From contig CAVPFC010000059.1 in assembly GCA_963703605.1 (NCBI GenBank), positions 1 to 64,000 of the forward strand: a stretch of DNA of 64,000 bases. Reading direction: 5' to 3'. Shown here one piece after another: positions 57,908 to 64,000 of the stretch. The notes under the pieces were generated by a model. It saw only the letters and a list, made by a program, of their open reading frames with translations, did not search any database and was not told the DNA's origin. Each line of letters begins with the position of its first letter. Within the stretch, counting starts at the first letter, position 1. The position numbers and the translations under genes are program-made. Origin of the DNA: DASXKD01 sp963703605 (GTDB lineage Bacteria; Actinomycetota; Actinomycetes; Streptosporangiales; Streptosporangiaceae).

Positions 57908-58795
57908 ATGACGGAGGCGGCCGGTGCGCTCCCGCCCACCCCGCTGCGGCGTGTGCCGCACCGTGAGCTGCCGGACCTAGGCCGGCTGACTTACGTGCTG
58001 CGGCAGCGTTTCAGCTACACCTACGACGCGCCGGTACGAGACCTGGACCACCGGCTCGTCGTGGTGCCGCCACGCCGGCATGGCGACCAGCGGCGGCGGC
58101 GGCACTCGATTACCGTCTCCGCCGCCGACGCCCGGACCACCCACCGGCGGGACGCCGCCGGCAATATAGTCACCAGGTCTCGCGTGCCACTGGTGCGGGA
58201 CAGGGTCGAGTTCGTGGTGGACGCCGTCGTCGAGCGTGGCGGGCCGGGCACCGACGTGCTTGTGCCGGCCACCGCTCTCACCGACTCACGGCTGCTGCGC
58301 CCGACCCGGCTGACCGCCGCCGACGCGGCCATCCGGCGGCTGGCGGAGACGATGGCCGACCAGGACAGGCTAGCCACCGCCCATCGGTTCTGCGCGTACG
58401 TGCATGAGGCGCTCCGCTACGCATACGGGGTGACCTCGGTCGCCACCACCGCAGCCGAGGCACTCGCCGACGGACGAGGCGTCTGCCAGGACGCCGCGCA
58501 TGTCATGATCGCGCTCTGCCGGGCGATCGGGCTGCCGGCGCGCTACGTCTCCGGACACCTGCTCGGCGAGGGCGGCACGCACGCCTGGGTGGAAGTTATC
58601 GTCGCCGTCGCCGACGCCGGCGCCGCGCGCGCCGTAGCGCTCGACCCCTGCAACGGCTGCCCCGCTGGCGCGAATTACCTGACCGTCGCCACCGGGCGTG
58701 ACTACACCGAGGTAGCCCCAACCTCCGGCACTTACCTGGGCACCGCCCGCGGCAACCTGACCGCCACCAAGCAGGTTGACATCGCGCTGCCCTGA
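57908..58795 (+). CDS. Third transglutaminase family protein
   Basis: A 295-residue transglutaminase-like protein with the beta domain (YVLRQRFSYTYDAPVRDLDH) and an intact-looking core: Cys in GRGVCQDAAHVMIALCRAIG, His in GTHAWVEVIV, Asp in ALDPCNG. It ends in GRDYTEVAPTSGTYLGTARG. Compared with the protein at 54370-55212 it is a paralogue, not a copy. The ATG at 57908 has GAGGAG 6-8 bases upstream. It is divergent from the ATP-grasp operon and likely under the same promoter region. Confidence 0.9.
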   Translation: MTEAAGALPPTPLRRVPHRELPDLGRLTYVLRQRFSYTYDAPVRDLDHRLVVVPPRRHGDQRRRRHSITVSAADARTTHRRDAAGNIVTRSRVPLVRDRVEFVVDAVVERGGPGTDVLVPATALTDSRLLRPTRLTAADAAIRRLAETMADQDRLATAHRFCAYVHEALRYAYGVTSVATTAAEALADGRGVCQDAAHVMIALCRAIGLPARYVSGHLLGEGGTHAWVEVIVAVADAGAARAVALDPCNGCPAGANYLTVATGRDYTEVAPTSGTYLGTARGNLTATKQVDIALP

Positions 58796-59039
58796 TCTTC
58801 CCCAGGCCTATTACCACGGCCGCCAGCAAGTCCTGCTCCACGCTCGGAACAAGATTGCCCGATGCTCAGTACCCCCCAGGCGAGGTCACACTGGCCGAGA
58901 ACCTCAGCAAGAACACCCGGCGCCAGTTCGCCGGCTGGTGCCAGCAGCAACTGCGCCTTTCCAGGCTCGCCGCGCCGGACATCGGGTGCTTCGCTCGTGA
59001 CGTGGAAGCCCGCGGAGATGTTGCCTGCACGCGCGGAGC

Positions 59040-59779
59040 TCAGGCGCAGCCGCGGCGGACTTGGTCGCAGAGGCGGGCCACCTCCCGCTGCGCGGTAGCG
59101 GCATCGTCGGCGAGCACGGTGACCAAGACGGCGTCGTCGGCTAGCTGCTGGGCGACCGCCGTCGGGCGGGCGACGATCGTCTGCCCCCGGACGGCCCTGC
59201 CGGACAGCAAGGCCGAGGCCAGCACCCGCCGCCCGGCGAGCATGAAGGCGTCGCGGAACGACTCCGCGCTGGTCAGGTCGACGAGCTGACGCAGCAGCGG
59301 GGAACCCTCGCGGGTCACGTCCCAGCGCAGCGTCGCGGCCGGGCGGTCGGCCTCCCGTGGCGTCTGGCGAGCATCAAGGAAGATCAGCTCGTGCCACTCC
59401 ACCTGCGCGTGCGCGCCCAGGTTGATCTCGACGTGAGCGGCGATCCGTGCTCCGGCGCGCACGATCAGTGCTCCGGGATCGGCCCGCAAGGCGGCGTCGG
59501 TGCCCAGGGCCGCCTGCAGCCGGAGCGACGATGCCGCGCCGCCGGCCCGGCCCTGGGCGATCGCCGCCCCGGCCGCCTGCAGGCTCGCGCTCGCCCCGGC
59601 GAGCACCTCTAGCTGCAGGGTGAGGTCGTCCCCGGGTAGCGGTCCCGCCGCCGTGCCGACCAGACACAGCGCACAGACACCCGGACGGACGGCAGCAATC
59701 TGCCGCAGCGTCAAGGGCGGCTGGCAGGCCAGCTCGATCAGCCTGCCGCCGGGCGCGGCGACGGCCCGGCTCCGGGCGA

Positions 59780-59783
<4 letters not shown>
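59040..59783 (-). CDS. ureD: Urease accessory protein UreD
   Basis: A 247-residue UreD/UreH. The family pattern is seen in PLPGDDLTLQLEVLAGASAS, ADPGALIVRAGARIAAHVEI and WHELIFLDARQ. It forms the platform with UreF and UreG that inserts nickel into the urease apoenzyme. The ATG at 59783 overlaps the ureG stop (ATGA). It is last in the operon, the usual actinobacterial order. Confidence 0.9.
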
Positions 59784-60503
<720 letters not shown>

Positions 60504-60514
<11 letters not shown>

Positions 60515-61262
60515 ACAGACGCACCTCCGAGCGGGCGTGGACGTCGGCGAGCAGCTCCAGCGCAGGCGCGGCTCCCGCGGGCAATTTCGCGTAACGGGCC
60601 AGCCCCCCGGACTCCGGCAAGCCGCGCCGGTCCGGCTCCCGGCCGCTCCCCGCGGCGAATTGCGCGCCGGCCCAGCCCGTCTCGTCGATCTCGGCGGCCA
60701 GGCCGGCCAGCACCCCTTGCACGGCGTACGGGTCCAGGCCGAGCAGCCGGACGGCGGCGCTGGCCGGCACCGTGCACGTGCCAAGGGCGGCGGCCAGCGC
60801 GGCGAGCCGAGCGTCACCCTCAGCGACGGCGACCGCCGCGCCGAGCACCAGCGGTTGATGCGGCGCGGGCCCGGGGACAAGCCGCCAGGGCGTGGCCAGG
60901 TCGGCCCCCGGCGCCATCGACCGGACGAGCCGGCGCAGTCCGCTGCCCAGCTGCCGGGACGCCGCCCGTGACGCTGGCGAGGCGACCCGCGCACCGAACT
61001 CGCCGTCCAGCTCCGCCCAACGCGCGGCCGCGTCGCTCCCGGGAGTATCACCGGGTCCCGCCCGCCACAGGTCGCAGGCCACCGCGGCGAACGCCGCCAC
61101 GGCGGGCCCGGATGTTCGCAGCCGGAACCGGCAGAACCGCTCGACGTCTGCCACGTCTGCCACCAGGCCGGCCGTCACCGCCGACTCCATCCCGCCCGAA
61201 TGCCCGTGCGCGCCGGCCGGCGCGCGGGAGTCCAGCAACAGCAGCAGGAGCGACGAGACCAT
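60504..61262 (-). CDS. ureF: Urease accessory protein UreF
   Basis: A 252-residue all-helical UreF. The N-terminus LLLLLLDSRAPAGAHGHSGG is the characteristic start, and the middle has SRQLGSGLRRLVRSMAP and HQPLVLGAAVAVAEGD. It acts as regulator of the UreG GTPase in the UreDFG complex. The ATG at 61262 lies 10 bp after the ureC stop. Confidence 0.9.
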
Positions 61263-61272
61263 AGCCCAGTCC

Positions 61273-63407
61273 TCAGAACAGGAAGTAACGCTGGGCCAGC
61301 GGCAGCTCCGCCGCCGGTGCTGGCTCGATCAGCTCGCCGTCCACGCGCACCGCGAAGCTCTCGCTGTCCACGTCGATCCGCGGCAGCGCGCCGTTCTCCG
61401 GCAGGTCCGCCTTGGACAGGCCCGACACGTTCCGCGTCGCCACCAGGGGCCGGTCGCTGTCCCAGTCCGTGCCGATCCCCTTGTCCTCGAAAGCGCCCGC
61501 TGACACGAAGTGCACGCCGAGCCGGGCCGGCAGCGTCCCGAACGCGCCGAACATCGGCCGCGGCAGCTGCACCTGCGGCGTCGGGATCGAGGCGTTGGCG
61601 TCGCCCATGTTGGCCCAGGCGATGACGCCCGACTTCAGCACGAGATGCGGCCGGACTGCGAAGAATGCCGGCTCCCACAGCACCAGGTCCGCCAGCTTCC
61701 CCGGCTCCACCGACCCGATCTCGCCGTCTAGCCCGTGGGTTACCGCCGGGCCGATCGTGTACTTCGCCACGTACCGGCGCGCCCGCAAATTGTCGGCCGG
61801 CGCCGTCGCCGGGCAGCGGCCCGCGGCGCTGCTTCGTTCACGTGCGCCGTCTGCCAGGTGCGGATGATCGTCTCGCCGATCCGCCCCATGGCCTGCGAAT
61901 CCGAGCCGATCATCGAGATCGCGCCCAGGTCGTGCAGCACGTCCTCGGCGGCCATCGTGGTCGGCCGGATCCGTGACTCGGCGAAGGCCAGGTCCTCGGG
62001 GATGGTCGGGTTCAGGTGGTGGCAGACCATCAGCATGTCGAGATGCTCGTCGAGGGTGTTGACCGTGTAAGGGCGAGTCGGGTTCGTCGACGACGGCAGC
62101 ACGTTGGCGTGCGAAGCTACCTTGATGATGTCCGGCGCGTGCCCGCCGCCGGCGCCCTCGGTGTGGTAGGTGTGGATCGGGCGGCCGCCGATCGCGGCGA
62201 GCGTCGATTCCAGGTAACCGGCCTCGTTTATCGTGTCCGTGTGGATGGCCACCTGCACGCCGGCCGCCTGCGCCACCGTCAGGCAGGCGTCGATCGCTGC
62301 GGGCGTTGTGCCCCAGTCCTCGTGCAGCTTGAACCCGGCGGCCCCGCCGCGCAGCTGCTCCCAGAGCCCCTCGGCCGAGACGGTGTTGCCTTTGCCCAGT
62401 AGCGCGATGTTTACCGGCCATGCGCTGAGCGAGTCCAGCATCGCGCGCAGCCAGAACGCGCCGGGTGAGACCGTTGTCGCCTTCGTGCCCTCGGCCGGCC
62501 CGGTGCCGCCGCCGATCAGCGTCGTTATCCCGGCGGCGATCGCGACCGGGATCTGCTGCGGCGCGATGAGGTGCACGTGACTATCGACGCCGCCCGCCGT
62601 GAGGATCAGCCCGTTGCCGGCAATCACCTCCGTCGAAGGCCCGATCACCAGCCCCGGTGTCACCCCGTCCATCGTGTCGGGGTTGCCCGCCTTGCCCAGC
62701 GCCGCGATCCGGCCGTCGCGCACCCCGATGTCGGCCTTGATCACGCCCCAGTGGTCCAGCACGACGGCGCCGGTGATCACCAGGTCCGGGGCGTCTTCCG
62801 CGCGGGTGGCCGTGCCCTGGCCCATCGACTCCCGGATCACCTTGCCGCCGCCGAACACCGCCTCGTCGCCGGCCAGCGGGCCTGGCCCGCCGCACCGGTC
62901 CTCGGTAACCTCGATCAGCAGGCTGGTGTCGGCCAGCCGCACCCGGTCGCCCGCCGTCGGCCCGTACAGAGCCGCGTACCGCGCCCGCGACAGCTCAGCC
63001 ACGTGGCCCGCCTTCCGGTGCCCCAGGCTCCGGCGGGCGTCCGCCGGGCCCGTGCCGCCCGCCGGGCGGCCCGCGTCCACCGGCCCGGCCCATTCCGCCC
63101 GCAAGCCCGGCACCAGCCGGCGGCCGCCGATCGGCACCAGCGCAACGAGCTTGGACAGGCCCGGCTCGAACCGCACCGAGGTTCCTGCCGGGATGTCAAG
63201 CCGGCGCCCCCACGCCGCGTCCCGGTCGAACACCAGCGCCGGGTTGACCGCGGCGAAGTGATAGTGCGAGCCCACCTGGATCGGCCGGTCCCCCCCATTC
63301 TCAACCAGCAGCTCGACCTGGTCCCGGCCGGGGTTCAGCCCGATCGTCCCCGCGGCCGCGATGATCTCGCCCGGCAGTCCCGCCCCAGCCCCCTCGCGAC
63401 CTGTCAC
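61273..63407 (-). pseudogene. ureC: Urease beta-alpha fusion (ureB-ureC), frameshifted at about 61799-61838
   Basis: Residues about 1-110 are UreB (beta subunit): PGEIIAAAGTIGLN, VGSHYHFAAVNPALVFDR and GTSVRFEPG. There is no stop before UreC, which begins at VAELSRARYAALYGPTAGDR; the two subunits are thus fused in frame, or ureC starts internally at a GTG. The UreC nickel-site residues are present: HVHLIAPQQ, GFKLHEDWG (carbamylated Lys), HTYHTEGAGGGHAPD, CHHLNP and GSDSQAMGR. After TWQTAHV the frame is lost. The rest (ADNLRARRYVAKYT to AQRYFLF) continues in another frame. Two extra bases within about 40 bp explain it. Real inactivation and sequencing error are both possible. Confidence 0.85.
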
Positions 63408-63706
63408 TGAATCGGCCCGTGCACCGTGACCAGCTTGGTCCCGTCAGGGAACGTCGCCTCCACCTGTACCGGGCCGAGCATCTCCGCCACGCCCGCGGCC
63501 ACATCGTCGCGGGTCAGGACGTGCCGCCCGCTCGCCATCAGGTCCGCCACCGACCTGCCCTCCCTCGCCCCTTCCAGCACGAATGAGGTGAGGATCGCGA
63601 CCGCCTCGGGGTAGTTGAGCTTCAGTCCCCGGGCTCGCCGTCGCTCCGCGACGTCCGCAGCCACCGTGATGAGCAGCATCTCTTGCTCGCGTTGGGTGAG
63701 CCTCAT
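63404..63706 (-). CDS. ureA: Urease gamma subunit UreA
   Basis: A 100-residue UreA: MRLTQREQEMLLITVAADVA, LKLNYPEAVAIL, and the end VQVEATFPDGTKLVTVHGPI. It assembles with the beta and alpha subunits into the urease trimer, which hydrolyses urea to ammonia and carbamate. It is first in the operon and overlaps the ureB start by 4 bp (GTGA). The ATG at 63706 lacks a strong ribosome-binding site. The operon promoter must lie in the roughly 290 bases to the window end, where I see no distinct site. Confidence 0.95.
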   Translation of the reverse strand: MRLTQREQEMLLITVAADVAERRRARGLKLNYPEAVAILTSFVLEGAREGRSVADLMASGRHVLTRDDVAAGVAEMLGPVQVEATFPDGTKLVTVHGPIQ

Positions 63707-64000
63707 GCCGGTACGTTAATCCCGGCGTGTTACCTGCCTGTTACGTGACATGCCGACCCAGGGGACCAGGCACTGTCGCGCTTGACACCGCAGGCTGGGC
63801 CGTCGATGCCCACCACGGTCTCGGCGGGGCGTGGCCACGGTGGGAGTTGGCCCTTTCCTCGCCGTGCATGTCCTTCACGTTACTGACCGATCTCGCCCTG
63901 CGGGAAGCCAGGTATCAACCCCGACTCCCCGATCCGCGGAGACGACATACCAGACGTGGTGTCAGCGCCATCCCCCCGGCGCGGTACCTCGAGCGCCACG

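Overview
The window is chromosomal DNA from a high-GC Gram-positive actinobacterium, probably a Streptomyces-like or related filamentous lineage. The evidence is strong G/C bias at third codon positions, a thymidylate kinase fused to an MFS transporter, a topoisomerase I without zinc fingers, an RbpA-type RNA polymerase-binding protein, a pSAM2-like integrative element, and an actinobacterial-type urease operon without ureE.

Layout. (1) 1-2.3 kb: the 3' part of an SDR oxidoreductase, a small VOC protein, and the broken N-terminus of a tyrosine integrase. (2) 2.32-12.74 kb: a compact integrative element in the 3' end of tRNA-Thr(CGU). It is bounded by identical 43-bp direct repeats and carries int, xis and a RepSA-type replication gene, a regulatory trio (RsbW-like ATPase, ABM monooxygenase, XRE/TPR regulator) and cargo (HIRAN-domain protein, secreted zinc-protease-like protein). 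No transfer gene is visible. (3) 12.7-23.9 kb: core chromosome with a TAP-type hydrolase, PSP1 protein, holB, MFS-tmk, topA, a DUF5703 protein, an M20 peptidase and tRNA-Leu(GAG). (4) 23.9-44.0 kb: a probable genomic island between tRNA-Leu and degenerate copies of its 3' end. Its main content is a 14-kb run of six tightly coupled minus-strand genes: a DNase I-fold protein, a giant DUF6603-type protein, two very large uncharacterised proteins plus a small one, and a protein ending in seven propeller-like repeats. It also holds transposase and transporter relics and a redox cassette under an XRE regulator, several members of which are broken. (5) 44.2-53.3 kb: a methyltransferase, a divergent sulfatase / formylglycine-generating-enzyme pair, small membrane and secreted proteins, and an unusual winged-helix / SufB / RbpA-paralogue group. 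(6) 53.5-58.8 kb: three transglutaminase-like proteins around an alpha-E protein and a circularly permuted ATP-grasp protein. (7) 59.0-63.7 kb: a urease operon in the order ureA, ureB-ureC, ureF, ureG, ureD. ureB runs into ureC without a stop, and ureC is frameshifted.

The least explained and most interesting part is the six-gene operon at 24.4-38.6 kb. It has no recognisable transporter, signal peptides or phage-tail parts, yet is transcribed as one unit with 4-8 bp overlaps. Next in interest are the arm-site architecture of the integrative element and the SufB/RbpA group.
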